This document shows positions 7,440 through 15,573 of a stretch of 34,241 nt of DNA, piece by piece. Where the stretch lies: the NCBI GenBank assembly GCA_038747915.1, contig JBCDJJ010000037.1, positions 1-34,241 on the forward strand. The letters run 5' to 3'. Within the stretch, counting starts at the first letter, position 1. The number at the start of each line of letters is the position of its first letter. The DNA comes from JBCDAP01 sp038747915. GTDB taxonomy: Bacteria; Planctomycetota; Phycisphaerae; Phycisphaerales; UBA1924. Made by a program: the position numbers and the translations under genes. The notes under the pieces are model-generated. The model made no database searches, was not told the DNA's origin, and worked only from the letters and a program-made list of their open reading frames with translations.

Positions 7440-8774
7440 TCACCCACCACTCACCGTCAGCGGCGTCACCCGGTCCACATCCCCCCGCGCGATCTTCTCG
7501 AACCCGCTGCCCAGCTCCCCGATCGGGTCCGGCGGCACGATCTCCACCACTTTCTCGCCGAGCTTCACCTCACCCGCGAGCACGCGCCGCTGAAAGTCCA
7601 CGCACTGCTCGTGCAGCGCATCGAGGATCTCTTCTTCCTTCACATTCGCCACCTTCTCGCCCTGCACGTAGATGATCCCGCGACGATCGCCGGCGAACAC
7701 GGCGACGTCCGCGCCCTCCGCTTCGCCCGGCCCGTTCACCACGCACCCCATCACCGCGACCTTCATCGGCACCGTGATGTCCGCGGCCAGCTTCGTGCGC
7801 ACGTCCTGCACCAGCGTGAACAGATCCACCTGGATCCGCCCGCACGTCGGGCACGCGATCAGATCAACTCCCCGTCGCTCGCGCAGCCCGAGCGAGTAGA
7901 GCAGCTCGAGCCCGTCCTCTACTTCGTACACCGGGTCGTTCGCGTAGCTGATGCGGATCGTGTCGCCGATGCCCTGTGTCAGCAGGCCGCTCAGCGCCGC
8001 GATCGAGCGGACCGCTCCGGTCTCCCGCGGCCCGGCGTGTGTCACGCCCAGGTGCAAGGGGTGATCGAATCGGTCGGCGACCTCGCGGTACACGTGCGTC
8101 ACGAACGCGGCGTCCATGCTCTTCGCGCTGATCGCCACATCGTGGAAGTCCTGCTCGTAGAAGATCTCCATGTACTCTTCGAGCTTTGCGATGATCAGCG
8201 CGAGCAGGTGCGCGTGCTTGCCGCCGAGCTGGTTCTTCTCGAAGAACTTGCCGAGTTCTTCCTTCCGCTTCTGCTTGTCGCGACGCTCGATGATCGAGCC
8301 CTCGTTCACCCCCACGCGGATCGGCAGCCCTTTCTCCCGGCAGGCCTCGATCACCTCGTTCACCTGAGCACGATCGGTGATGTTGCCGGGGTTGAGCCGG
8401 ATCTTGTGGACCCCCGATTCCACGGCCTCGAGCGCGCGCTTGAAGTGAAAATGCACATCCGCCACGATCGGCACGCTCACACGCGGCAGGATCTCCTTGA
8501 GCGCCTCGGTGTCCTTCTTCTCCGGCACCGCCACGCGGACGACATCGGCACCCGCTGCGGCCAGCTTGTTGATCTCGGCCAAGCACGCCTCAACATCGTG
8601 CGTGTACCCAGCGGTCATCGTCTGCACCGACACCGGCGCCGGACCACCCTCCTCGGGCGGTGAGGTCGGTGTCGCATCGGGGTGGCGATCGGTCGGCACA
8701 CCGCCGCCCACCCGCACGTACCCCACCCGCTCGTCGCCGAGCACGATCTGTCGCGTTGGCCTGCGCTGAAGCAT
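7440..8774 (-). CDS. ispG: 4-hydroxy-3-methylbut-2-en-1-yl diphosphate synthase (IspG/GcpE)
   Basis: IspG reduces MEcPP to HMBPP in the methylerythritol phosphate route to isoprenoids, using a [4Fe-4S] cluster. The 444-residue protein shows RRPTRQIVLG at the start, PVSVQTMT, ADVVRVAVP, PIVADVHFHFKRAL, KIRLNPGNI, VGVNEGS, the cluster cysteines in ACPTCGRIQVDL and in MGCVVNGPGEAEGADVAV, and RGIIYVQGEKVANV. It is the two-domain form without the plant-type insertion. About 19 extra proline-rich residues sit between VGGG and PVSVQTMT, where most homologues have a short GGG turn. It is first in a run with the ARH lipoprotein, methyltransferase and glycosidase-like genes; the link in function is not obvious. 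Confidence 0.96.
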   Translation of the reverse strand: MLQRRPTRQIVLGDERVGYVRVGGGVPTDRHPDATPTSPPEEGGPAPVSVQTMTAGYTHDVEACLAEINKLAAAGADVVRVAVPEKKDTEALKEILPRVSVPIVADVHFHFKRALEAVESGVHKIRLNPGNITDRAQVNEVIEACREKGLPIRVGVNEGSIIERRDKQKRKEELGKFFEKNQLGGKHAHLLALIIAKLEEYMEIFYEQDFHDVAISAKSMDAAFVTHVYREVADRFDHPLHLGVTHAGPRETGAVRSIAALSGLLTQGIGDTIRISYANDPVYEVEDGLELLYSLGLRERRGVDLIACPTCGRIQVDLFTLVQDVRTKLAADITVPMKVAVMGCVVNGPGEAEGADVAVFAGDRRGIIYVQGEKVANVKEEEILDALHEQCVDFQRRVLAGEVKLGEKVVEIVPPDPIGELGSGFEKIARGDVDRVTPLTVSGG

Positions 8775-8927
8775 GCCGAGATGGTATCTCCGGCATCAGT
8801 CGCCAGGAGTGCCGACCGGCAGATCGACCGGGAACCAGCCCCAGGCATCAGAACCACCGATCTGTACTATCGCCCCAGGTGCCAGTGTTGCACCCATCCA
8901 CCACCCGCCTCACCGGGAGAAATCGAC

Positions 8928-9398
8928 ATGGCTCATCTGCTTCAGATTCTGCGCTCACTCGGTGCCGCCATCGCGGTCGTGGTGACGGCGGTCGCACTCT
9001 CCGGGTGTGGCGAGAACTCGGCCGAACGCGCCGCCGCGGGGACGTACGTGCTGGACAACGACGCCTTCGTCGAAGCGATGACTGCGAGCTTCCTCGAGCA
9101 ATCACCCGGCGCAGACACCGCCGCATTGGCCGCGTACGCGGCATCGGCGCCGCCCCTCGAGATGCAGATCACGCTGAATGAAGACGGCACAGCGCAGATC
9201 CGCAGCAGCTTTGGCACTGTCGACGAGACAGGCACCGGAACATGGACGCTCACCGGAACCACGATCTCGATCGTGCCAGACCCGTCGGACGATGAACAAG
9301 AACCGCCCGCCACCGCCATCCTCGACGGCGACCGGCTCCGCCTGACGATTCCCGACACGGGCATGCCGGAACTCGTCCTCGTGAAACGCGAAGACTGA
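8928..9398 (+). CDS. Small lipoprotein of unknown function
   Basis: The 156-residue product from ATG 8928 has a signal peptide with lipobox ALSGC, so it is predicted to be envelope-anchored. The mature part starts GENSAERAAAGTYVLDNDAFVEAM and then shows short beta-type stretches (LEMQITLNEDGTAQI, GTGTWTLTGTTISIV, TAILDGDRLRLTIPD). These resemble lipocalin-like or META-like stability domains that compare test and reference conditions, but no family is certain. A gggaga ribosome site lies 8 bases before the ATG. The open frame extends upstream, but that part overlaps ispG and its promoter region. Confidence 0.7.
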   Translation: MAHLLQILRSLGAAIAVVVTAVALSGCGENSAERAAAGTYVLDNDAFVEAMTASFLEQSPGADTAALAAYAASAPPLEMQITLNEDGTAQIRSSFGTVDETGTGTWTLTGTTISIVPDPSDDEQEPPATAILDGDRLRLTIPDTGMPELVLVKRED

Positions 9399-9417
9399 GA
9401 ACACACCCCACGACCGT

Positions 9418-10125
9418 TTATGCTCGGTTCGCGAACCGCATCGCCCGCCATCCGGCATACGTCCACGTCTCGAACACCACGAACCCGACCATCCAGCCCA
9501 CCACGGGTAGGACGAACTCCCATGTCGCTGCAGCGGGCGGGATCGGTGAATTCGGCGACCACAGAGACGGGTGGATCGGCTGTGCTGGGGGGATCTGCCC
9601 GAGGTAGAACCCAACCGAAGCCAGCGCCGCGCCGACCACCCACGCTGCGGACGTGTGCCCTGTGACCGCGATCGACACCGAGTGCGTCACCCGCCATCCG
9701 CGGCGCCGGCCGAACACCCGCAGCCCGGCGTACTCGATCGCCGAGAGCATCGAGAACGCGACCCACGCCACCACGAGCGAGTTCGCGATGCCGAACACCG
9801 TCGCCCCGAATCGCGCGCTCGACCCGATCGGCACCACCAGCATGATCGCCGCCAGCGCGCCATTCGCCGCGAGCAGCCACGCCGACCGGTGCGACTCGAC
9901 ACGCACACGCGACCAGAACGCCTTGGGACGCAGCGCCATGCCCACCAGATCCGCAGCCCAAGCCCTCGGGTCGCCCGGCCACCGCTGAAGGGCCGATCCC
10001 ACGCGCCGCGTGGGATCCGAGAGGTCGGCGTCGAGGCCGCACTCGGGGCATCGCTCGACCTTGGCGGCCGACAGGTCGTACCCGCACCGCTCGCACAGCG
10101 TGGTGTGCTCGTTCACCCCTCGCAT
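9418..10125 (-). CDS. Zinc-ribbon, multi-pass membrane protein (Yip1-like)
   Basis: From ATG 10125, preceded by gagg about 8 bases upstream, the 235-residue protein opens with a zinc ribbon CERCGYDL...CPECG (two CxxC pairs). A soluble linker and four or five membrane segments follow, including ALAAIMLVVPIG, SLVVAWVAFSMLSAI, AWVVGAALASVGFYLG and FVLPVVGWMVGFVVFETW. Zinc ribbon plus Yip1-like membrane domain is a recurring planctomycete arrangement of unknown role. A GTG start further upstream would add 22 residues but would overlap the divergent acetyltransferase gene. Only 14 bases separate this start from that gene. Confidence 0.65.
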   Translation of the reverse strand: MRGVNEHTTLCERCGYDLSAAKVERCPECGLDADLSDPTRRVGSALQRWPGDPRAWAADLVGMALRPKAFWSRVRVESHRSAWLLAANGALAAIMLVVPIGSSARFGATVFGIANSLVVAWVAFSMLSAIEYAGLRVFGRRRGWRVTHSVSIAVTGHTSAAWVVGAALASVGFYLGQIPPAQPIHPSLWSPNSPIPPAAATWEFVLPVVGWMVGFVVFETWTYAGWRAMRFANRA

Positions 10126-10139
10126 GCGATCATCCTCGC

Positions 10140-10631
10140 ATGCACACCCCGCCCAAGCCAACCGAACCCGTCGACCACATCGAGCTGACACGGTGCGCCT
10201 TCGGCTCTCCCATGCACCGCGCGATCCAGGCGCTCCGCGAGCGGATCCTGCTCGGGCCGACAGGCCGCACCGCCGACGACTTCGAAGCGGCCCACCCCGG
10301 GTACGAGCGCGAGTCGTCCCATTTCGGTGCGCTCGATGCGCGGCAGCAGGTGATCGCGTGCGTGAGCATCCGCCCGAACCACCCGGCCGCTGGCGACGGC
10401 GTCCTCAACCAGATGGCGGTCGACGAGACCTGGCAGGGATGCGGACTTGGGCGCCGCATCGCTGAGCACGCGACTCGTTGGGCCCGAGATGAGGCTCGAC
10501 TGTCTCAATTGCACTGTTCCGCGCGTGTCACCGCCCAGTTGTTCTACGAACGTTTGGGGTGGTTCACCGAGGGTGAGGTGTATGAATCCGCTGGGCTGCC
10601 GCACGTCCGCATGGTGTTCAGGTTCGCATAA
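10140..10631 (+). CDS. GNAT-family acetyltransferase
   Basis: The 163-residue protein fits the GCN5-related N-acetyltransferase fold. ESSHFGALDARQQVIACVSI is the central strand pair. LNQMAVDETWQGCGLGRRIAEHA is motif A, with a Q-G-x-G-L-G-like acetyl-CoA pyrophosphate loop. LFYERLGWFTEGEVYESAGLPHVRMVFRF is the usual GNAT ending. The form (VDETWQGCGLGRRI, GLPHVRMVF) is like ElaA/YjcF-type small acetyltransferases. The substrate is unknown. The ATG at 10140 is 14 bases from the divergent membrane-protein start, so the true start may be the ATG at 10212. Confidence 0.8.
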   Translation: MHTPPKPTEPVDHIELTRCAFGSPMHRAIQALRERILLGPTGRTADDFEAAHPGYERESSHFGALDARQQVIACVSIRPNHPAAGDGVLNQMAVDETWQGCGLGRRIAEHATRWARDEARLSQLHCSARVTAQLFYERLGWFTEGEVYESAGLPHVRMVFRFA

Positions 10632-10712
10632 CACGCCGAGCGGCTCGACGACCAAGGGAAATTCCTGAGGCCGACCACTGGCCCAGCCCGGTTCACGATT
10701 GAACAATCCGGC

Positions 10713-11150
10713 GTGATCGCCACTGCCTCACCCGTTGACGAGATCCGATCGCTCTTTGCCGAGCGAGGTCTCCGCTGCACCAAGCAGCGGATCGAGATCT
10801 ACCAGGCGCTCGCGGGCACCGACACGCATCCCACCGCAGAGCAACTGCACCAGCTCATGCAGGATTCGTGCTGTCCGTGCATCTCGCTCGCCACCGTCTA
10901 CAACACGCTCGAAGCGTTGTGTCGGGCCGATCTGTGTCGCCGGATCCCAGTCCCGGGCTCCGGCACGCGGTACGACGCCGCCACCGACGATCATCTCCAT
11001 CTCATCACGGATGATGGCGCGGTGGTCGATGTTCCCTCATCTTTGAGTCGCCAGTTGCTCGATCACATCCCCCAAGAACTGGTCACCGAGCTCGAGTCTG
11101 CGCTCGGCGTTCGGATCGATCGCGTCGATGTGCAGCTCATCGCGGGGTAG
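10713..11150 (+). CDS. Fur-family transcriptional regulator with degenerate metal sites
   Basis: The 145-residue protein has the Fur/PerR winged-helix layout: FAERGLRCTKQRIEIYQAL, HPTAEQLHQLM, and the recognition helix region CISLATVYNTLEALCRADL. In the C-terminal half the usual HHHLxC and CxxC elements are replaced by DDHLHLITDDG, so the structural zinc cysteines are missing. A CCPC cluster instead lies just before ISLATVYNTL. Fur proteins regulate metal or peroxide responses; which signal this one reads is unclear. The start is GTG at 10713, 81 bases after the acetyltransferase. No peroxidase or metal transporter lies beside it. Confidence 0.82.
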   Translation: MIATASPVDEIRSLFAERGLRCTKQRIEIYQALAGTDTHPTAEQLHQLMQDSCCPCISLATVYNTLEALCRADLCRRIPVPGSGTRYDAATDDHLHLITDDGAVVDVPSSLSRQLLDHIPQELVTELESALGVRIDRVDVQLIAG

Positions 11151-11430
11151 AAAGCCGTTCCTGCGCGGTTCCTACGCCCGCATGGCTGTTTCAGAACATC
11201 GACCGCTCGCATTCTCCAGAAACCGAGGCATAGTCCACTGACGCGGAACGCGTCGGGCAGCTGTTCAAGGCCCACTCTCTCGACCGATCCCTTTGATCGG
11301 GCCGAGCCAATCAAGAACAGCCGCCACGCCGTCGATATGTGTGTGCGATCGAGCGGATGTTCGCGAGTGGCCGACACGCTGTCGACCATCACGGGCCATC
11401 CTGCGTGGCGGACTCGGCAAGGAGCGCCAG
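11151..11430. other. Intergenic region between fur-like and PilZ genes
   Basis: This 280-base gap is the longest non-coding stretch in the window. A small hairpin lies at 11284-11300 (ccgatc / gatcgg, 5-base loop) without a T-run. I see no convincing tRNA, riboswitch or promoter consensus. Overlapping short frames look like noise. An aaggag ribosome site at 11419-11424 serves the PilZ gene. Confidence 0.5.
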
Positions 11431-11838
11431 ATGCAGAACGACACCATGTCCCCCTTCCACGACCGGCGGCAGCACACCCGCTACGCCCTCCCCTCGATGT
11501 ACACGGACGTTGCCGCGCGCACGCTCGAGGAAAACACCTTCGATCGCTCGGGTCATGCCTACGACTTGTCGCTTGGCGGGATGCGTTTCGAGCTCGATCG
11601 ACCCCTCGAACCGGGCTCGGAGATCGGCGTGCGGATCAAGCTCCCCGCATACGGGCTCTCCTTCGCGGAGCGCCGCCCGATCTTCGCTATGGCTCGCGTG
11701 GTCTGGGTCAACGAAGACGACCTCGAACAGGGCGGGCCCATCCGCATGGCCTGCGTCTTCCGAGCCTTCATGCAGCCCGGCGACCGCGAGCGCATCGAGC
11801 GTGCCCTGCGAAGCGGCCGCTACGCCCTCGCTGCGTGA
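11431..11838 (+). CDS. PilZ-domain protein (cyclic-di-GMP receptor)
   Basis: The 135-residue protein from ATG 11431 is a single PilZ domain. DRRQHTRYAL contains the RxxxR motif and DLSLGGMRFE contains the DxSxxG motif; together these bind cyclic di-GMP. LEPGSEIGVRIKLP and ARVVWVNEDD are the barrel strands that follow in the family. It would act as a small receptor or adaptor in motility, adhesion or exopolysaccharide control. An aaggag ribosome site lies 6 bases before the ATG, which fixes the start. No diguanylate cyclase is in the window. Confidence 0.88.
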   Translation: MQNDTMSPFHDRRQHTRYALPSMYTDVAARTLEENTFDRSGHAYDLSLGGMRFELDRPLEPGSEIGVRIKLPAYGLSFAERRPIFAMARVVWVNEDDLEQGGPIRMACVFRAFMQPGDRERIERALRSGRYALAA

Positions 11839-11841
11839 CGC

Positions 11842-12417
11842 TTATCCCTTCGCGACGGCCGACCAGCCGGTCCATCCCGTGAGCCTCGCCACGCCCGGAG
11901 CGCCCTTCGGTATCTCGTCGACCACGCGGTCCGCGATCGAGCGGTAGAGCCCATCCCGCTCTTGGTACAGCGTCTCGACCTCGCTCGCCGCGTCGCCGCC
12001 GCTACGCAGGGCGGGTCGGTTCGCATCGTGGCCGACCGCTGCCAGCCGACCTGCGAGCACATCGGCCGGCGCATGCAGGTATACGACGATTGCATGACCT
12101 CCCGCGCGCGCCCGATCGATTACCTCGATGGCACCGGGCGCCGTCGGTGTACCGCCTCCAAGCGAGACGACACACCCATGCCCCCCCAGCGCGCGCACCA
12201 AGGCGTCACGCTCCAGCGCGCGGAACGCGGGCTCGCCGCGCTCGCGGAACACCTCGGCGACGCTCGTCGCCCCGGCCGCCTCGAGCACCAGATCATCGGT
12301 ATCGACGAACGGCCGCCCCTCAGCTTCGGCCACCGCGCGGCCGAGTGTGGTCTTCCCGCTCGCGCGAAGCCCGATCAGCACGAGGTTCGGATCCGAGTGT
12401 GTCGCGGCGTCAGTCAT
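11842..12417 (-). CDS. aroK: Shikimate kinase
   Basis: Shikimate kinase phosphorylates shikimate in the chorismate route to aromatic amino acids. The 191-residue protein has the P-loop LIGLRASGKTTLGRAVA near the N terminus, DTDDLV (the DxD that binds magnesium and shikimate), FRERGEPAFRALER (the R of the shikimate site), SLGGGTP, and NRPALRSG in the lid region. The P-loop reads GLRASGKT rather than the common GxMGxGKS, a variant I believe occurs in planctomycetes. Its start overlaps the end of the upstream membrane-protein gene by 8 bases, so it is the last gene of that run. Confidence 0.92.
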   Translation of the reverse strand: MTDAATHSDPNLVLIGLRASGKTTLGRAVAEAEGRPFVDTDDLVLEAAGATSVAEVFRERGEPAFRALERDALVRALGGHGCVVSLGGGTPTAPGAIEVIDRARAGGHAIVVYLHAPADVLAGRLAAVGHDANRPALRSGGDAASEVETLYQERDGLYRSIADRVVDEIPKGAPGVARLTGWTGWSAVAKG

Positions 12418-12799
12418 CCCCGAACAGTCTGCGCTCGATCCGACGCCGCTGCGCCGCGGGCGGTTCGTCGGCCGCGGTCAGGTGCGCGGCCCGGCGCAGC
12501 GCCGATCGGCACAGCAGCAGCGCCACCGGCTTCGCCTCGATCGCCGAGGCGAGTGTTCGGATTGCCTTGCGATCACTCCGCCCGAGCCGCACCGCGCGAC
12601 ACAGCCCGAGGAAGGCGTCCTCCTCGGGATCCCCCGTCCGCCGCCCGTAGCGCAGTCCCATCCACCCAAGAACGAGCAGGACACCAACGCCGATCGCTGC
12701 CGCGACCCACCAGCCCGTGCCGATCGACGGATCCGTGAGCGCCCCCACCCCGTCGACGCGAAGCGCCTGCTCCGAGACACCACCGAGAGTCACCGCCAT
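12410..12799 (-). CDS. Small single-pass membrane protein of unknown function
   Basis: From ATG 12799 the product is 129 residues with one membrane helix at GWWVAAAIGVGVLLVLGWMG, then a basic cytoplasmic tail (LRYGRRTGDPEEDAFLGLCRAVRL) ending RRRIERRLFGDD. The tail has a short predicted helical domain but no family I recognise. Its ATG overlaps the stop of the HEAT-repeat gene (TGATG), so the two are probably translated in step and may work together. A longer frame from 12874 would lie inside the HEAT gene and is less likely. Confidence 0.6.
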   Translation of the reverse strand: MAVTLGGVSEQALRVDGVGALTDPSIGTGWWVAAAIGVGVLLVLGWMGLRYGRRTGDPEEDAFLGLCRAVRLGRSDRKAIRTLASAIEAKPVALLLCRSALRRAAHLTAADEPPAAQRRRIERRLFGDD

Positions 12800-14691
12800 C
12801 ACCACATCCCCCCGGCCTCTGCCGGTGCTGCAACGCGGATCGACGTTGGCCTGAGCAGCACACGGCGCGCACACCTGGCCGCACGGCGTCGGAGCGACGC
12901 GTCGCCCTCGCCCCGCAGCGCCTCGGCCACCATGGAAGCCACCGCTGGGTGGCCCGAACGCTCGGCGACCCAGAGCGCCGACCGCCGGTGCGCCGACCGC
13001 TCGTCGCGGAGCATCGCAACGAGGGCATCCACACCGGCCGAGGTGTCTTCCTTCGCAAGCATCGCCCGCACGGCGTTTGCGCGCACACGCGGTGTCTCAT
13101 CCCGTGCAAGCGCTTCGAGTTCGAGCACGATGCTCGCCCGTCCCGCGGCCGCTTCGACCGCCTCCGCCCGTACGCGGGGGTCTTCATGGCCCAGCGCCAC
13201 GGCGATCGCTCGATCGGCGCGTGTCCCTTTCACCCGCGCGAGCAGCTTGAGGGCTTTCGCCGCACACGCCGGATCACCCGCCGAAACGGCGCCGATCAAT
13301 TGCTGCTCGAGCGATGCACCGAGGCCCAGCTTCTCGGCCCGCTCCATGGCGCGCAGGCACGCCCCGCCCGATGCTCGCGCGATCTCATCACCGAGCTCGC
13401 CGAGCAGTTCATCCGGCGACAGCTTCGCGAGCCGAACATCATCGACCCGGCCGAGCCACGAGAGCCCGAGTGACGCCGAGCGACGAACCGCTTCGTGGGG
13501 TGAGCGGGTGAGCGTGCTCAACATCGAGGCCCGCATGGCGCGCGACCCGCGGTCCCCCGGATCGCCGAGACGGTCCGCGGCGGCCGAGGCCACCCGCTCG
13601 TCCGCATCCAACGCGAACTCGAACAAGGCACCCGCGGTGGGTTCGTCGAGCCGCAGCGCGCCGAGCACACCGACAGCGCGCACCCGGAGCGACACATCCG
13701 GGTCGCGGAGAAATGCGTTGGCGAGCTCGCGCCGTCGAGACGGCGCCACAGGCAGTACCGCCGCCCACTCGAAGGCGCCCGCCCGTGCCGAACCGGTGAG
13801 CGAGGCAAGCATGCCGGCATCGGGCAACAGCCGCTCGGGGTGCCGCATGCGGCGCAGCGCGGCCGACCGGGCCCCGACCCGCAGTAGGTGCCCCACCTCC
13901 AGCAATGCTGGCAAATCGGTGGCGCGGTCGATCTGCTCGAGCCGTCGAACCGCCTCGCTCGCCACCGTCGGGAGTCCGAGCCACCGAACCAGCATCTCCG
14001 GCGAGGTCGACAGGTCGATCTGCTTCGCGCCGCGGCGTAGGGCCATCTGTCCGACCTGGGCCCGATCAGCGGCAACCCAGTCCCGCAGCGCGGGACCGGC
14101 GTTCGGGAGCGCCTCAGCCACCGCTCGCATCAGCTCGTCGCTGCGGTGGGTGTCAAACCGCTCAGCGGCCTCGGCCAACGCCGAGTCGATCGCAATCCAC
14201 GCTGCGCGGTCCTCCGGATCGAGCCCCCGGGCGAGCGAGGCGAGTACATCGGCCGACCGTCGACGCACCCGCTCGTCCTGATCGTCGAGGCCCCGGTGGA
14301 CCGAAGGCAGCAGCTCCGCGAGCGCGCGGCCCTCGTCGCCGAATCGCCCTTGGGATGCGGCCAGCCCGACACTCAGGCCCGCGAGGCGCTCGGGTGGGTC
14401 AGGAGCGTCCCCGAGCGTCCGAAGGACCTCGACGACATCGCCCCGGATCGTCGCCCCCGCTGCCCGCTGAGCGTCAGGAGAGAGCCGATCCCACCTGGCC
14501 AGGAGGGTCACGGCGAGGCGGCGGCCATGTCGCCCGCGGGAGAACAGATCGAGGATCTCCGCGGCCAGCGCATCGAGCTCGACCCCTTCACCGGCATCCA
14601 GCGCCGCAGCGAAGGCGGCCTCGCGTTCGCGGCTCGGGAGCCGGCGGACCAGCCGAAACATGCGGAACATGCCATCCATGCCCCGGTACAT
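12799..14691 (-). CDS. HEAT-repeat protein
   Basis: About 630 residues of alpha-helical repeats. Many units show the HEAT pattern of a turn such as D-x-x-x-x-V-R followed by A-A-x-x-L: DPDVSLRVRAVGVLGAL, DADERVASAAADRLG, SPHEAVRRSASLGLSWL, HEDPRVRAEAVEAAAG, DETPRVRANAVRAML, DERSAHRRSALWVAE. No enzyme motif, signal peptide or membrane segment is seen, so it is probably a cytoplasmic scaffold. I chose ATG 14691 (MYRGMDGMFRMFRL); the frame stays open to a TTG at 14805, but that extension does not look conserved, and ATG 14679 is also possible. It heads a run with the membrane protein and aroK. Confidence 0.72.
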   Translation of the reverse strand: MYRGMDGMFRMFRLVRRLPSREREAAFAAALDAGEGVELDALAAEILDLFSRGRHGRRLAVTLLARWDRLSPDAQRAAGATIRGDVVEVLRTLGDAPDPPERLAGLSVGLAASQGRFGDEGRALAELLPSVHRGLDDQDERVRRRSADVLASLARGLDPEDRAAWIAIDSALAEAAERFDTHRSDELMRAVAEALPNAGPALRDWVAADRAQVGQMALRRGAKQIDLSTSPEMLVRWLGLPTVASEAVRRLEQIDRATDLPALLEVGHLLRVGARSAALRRMRHPERLLPDAGMLASLTGSARAGAFEWAAVLPVAPSRRRELANAFLRDPDVSLRVRAVGVLGALRLDEPTAGALFEFALDADERVASAAADRLGDPGDRGSRAMRASMLSTLTRSPHEAVRRSASLGLSWLGRVDDVRLAKLSPDELLGELGDEIARASGGACLRAMERAEKLGLGASLEQQLIGAVSAGDPACAAKALKLLARVKGTRADRAIAVALGHEDPRVRAEAVEAAAGRASIVLELEALARDETPRVRANAVRAMLAKEDTSAGVDALVAMLRDERSAHRRSALWVAERSGHPAVASMVAEALRGEGDASLRRRAARCARRVLLRPTSIRVAAPAEAGGMW

Positions 14692-14828
14692 CGGCCGGGG
14701 AGAACCGTTGGGTGGAATCCGGCGCAAAGCTTGCCCAACACTGGTGACATCGGCACACCGCACCACCCCACAGTCAGACCGAGCGGTCTGCAACTTTTCG
14801 CTCAATCTCTGGTTTCGCGAGAATCCCC

Positions 14829-14856
14829 TTGTCCGCCATGAACTGTCCCATACGAT
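14829..14856 (+). promoter_or_regulatory. Candidate sigma70-like promoter for the DUF2617-like gene
   Basis: TTGTCC (14829-14834) and TACGAT (14851-14856) are separated by 16 bases. The perfect palindrome GGCACGTGCC (14857-14866) falls over the expected transcription start, where a repressor could bind. The leader to the ATG at 14953 would be about 90 bases. Confidence 0.35.
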
Positions 14857-14952
14857 GGCACGTGCCGTAAAGTCCAGGTCTCGAGCGTTCGAACCGGACC
14901 ACGCCGAACTGTATTGGGCGGCTCAGCGGCATCGCTAGGAGTTTGTTCGGAA

Positions 14953-15504
14953 ATGTCCGCACCCACCAAATCAACCGCACTGCACGCGTATCGCCTGCTT
15001 TTATACCGGCGCGCCTTGCACCCCGAGCTCTTCGAGGTGAAAGGGCGTCGCTCGCTTCAGCACGGTGACTACCGCTTCGAGCTCTGGGTCATGCCCGCGA
15101 GCCATGTCCTCCGCTTCGAGTACCAAGAGCTCTGCGCCACCGAGCTCGTCACCCCGCGTGAAGACTCGATCCCTGATCGAGGCCTGATCTCTGCGTTGCC
15201 GTGCGCCGGCGAGCGTGAGCACGAGCACGAGTTCTCCGACTCGGTCAAGTACATGGCCTCGGTCCAGACCGAGCAGCTGCCCGAGTCGCTCTACAAGGAC
15301 ACCTACGACGAGCTGGTCGATTTCGGCCACCGAAACGAAGCGGTCTCATTCGAGTGGCTCGACGAGGACGGCGGCCGGTGCGCCTCGATCGTCGACGCCC
15401 AACGGTTCCGCCGCGAGGTCCACGTTCAGGCGTACCACCTGCTCGCCCAGGGCGGCGTGGTCCTGCGCAGCCAGTCCATTTTCGAGCACCCTGCAGGCGG
15501 CTGA
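14953..15504 (+). CDS. Conserved hypothetical protein (DUF2617-like)
   Basis: The 183-residue protein from ATG 14953 begins STALHAYRLLLYRRALHPEL and continues with YRFELWVMPASHVLRFEYQELCATELVTP. The pattern of L-Y-x-R-x-L-H-P-E-L-F, then a Y-x-x-E-L-W strand and a T-E-L-V strand, recalls the DUF2617 family, which has no known function; this match is from memory and not certain. The middle holds an acidic and histidine-rich piece (GEREHEHEF). No signal peptide or membrane segment is seen. An aggag ribosome site lies 11 bases before the ATG. A strong terminator follows, so the gene seems to be transcribed alone. Confidence 0.6.
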   Translation: MSAPTKSTALHAYRLLLYRRALHPELFEVKGRRSLQHGDYRFELWVMPASHVLRFEYQELCATELVTPREDSIPDRGLISALPCAGEREHEHEFSDSVKYMASVQTEQLPESLYKDTYDELVDFGHRNEAVSFEWLDEDGGRCASIVDAQRFRREVHVQAYHLLAQGGVVLRSQSIFEHPAGG

Positions 15505-15536
15505 CCGCGGCGAGGTGTCTCACACAGTCCACCCAG

Positions 15537-15561
15537 CGCCCCGGTCAGCCGGGGCGTTTTT
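15537..15561 (+). terminator. Rho-independent terminator
   Basis: A perfect 8-bp GC stem (cgccccgg / ccggggcg) with a TCAG loop is followed at once by TTTTT. It lies 32 bases after the stop of the DUF2617-like gene and is the clearest intrinsic terminator in the window. Confidence 0.92.
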
Positions 15562-15573
15562 CGTTTTGCAGGT

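Noticed and set aside
5518..8663. Long open frames of 525 and 745 codons on the plus strand.
   Set aside because: They lie opposite the methyltransferase, ARH and ispG genes, are rich in Arg, His and Pro, and match no family; they are shadows of high-GC codon use.
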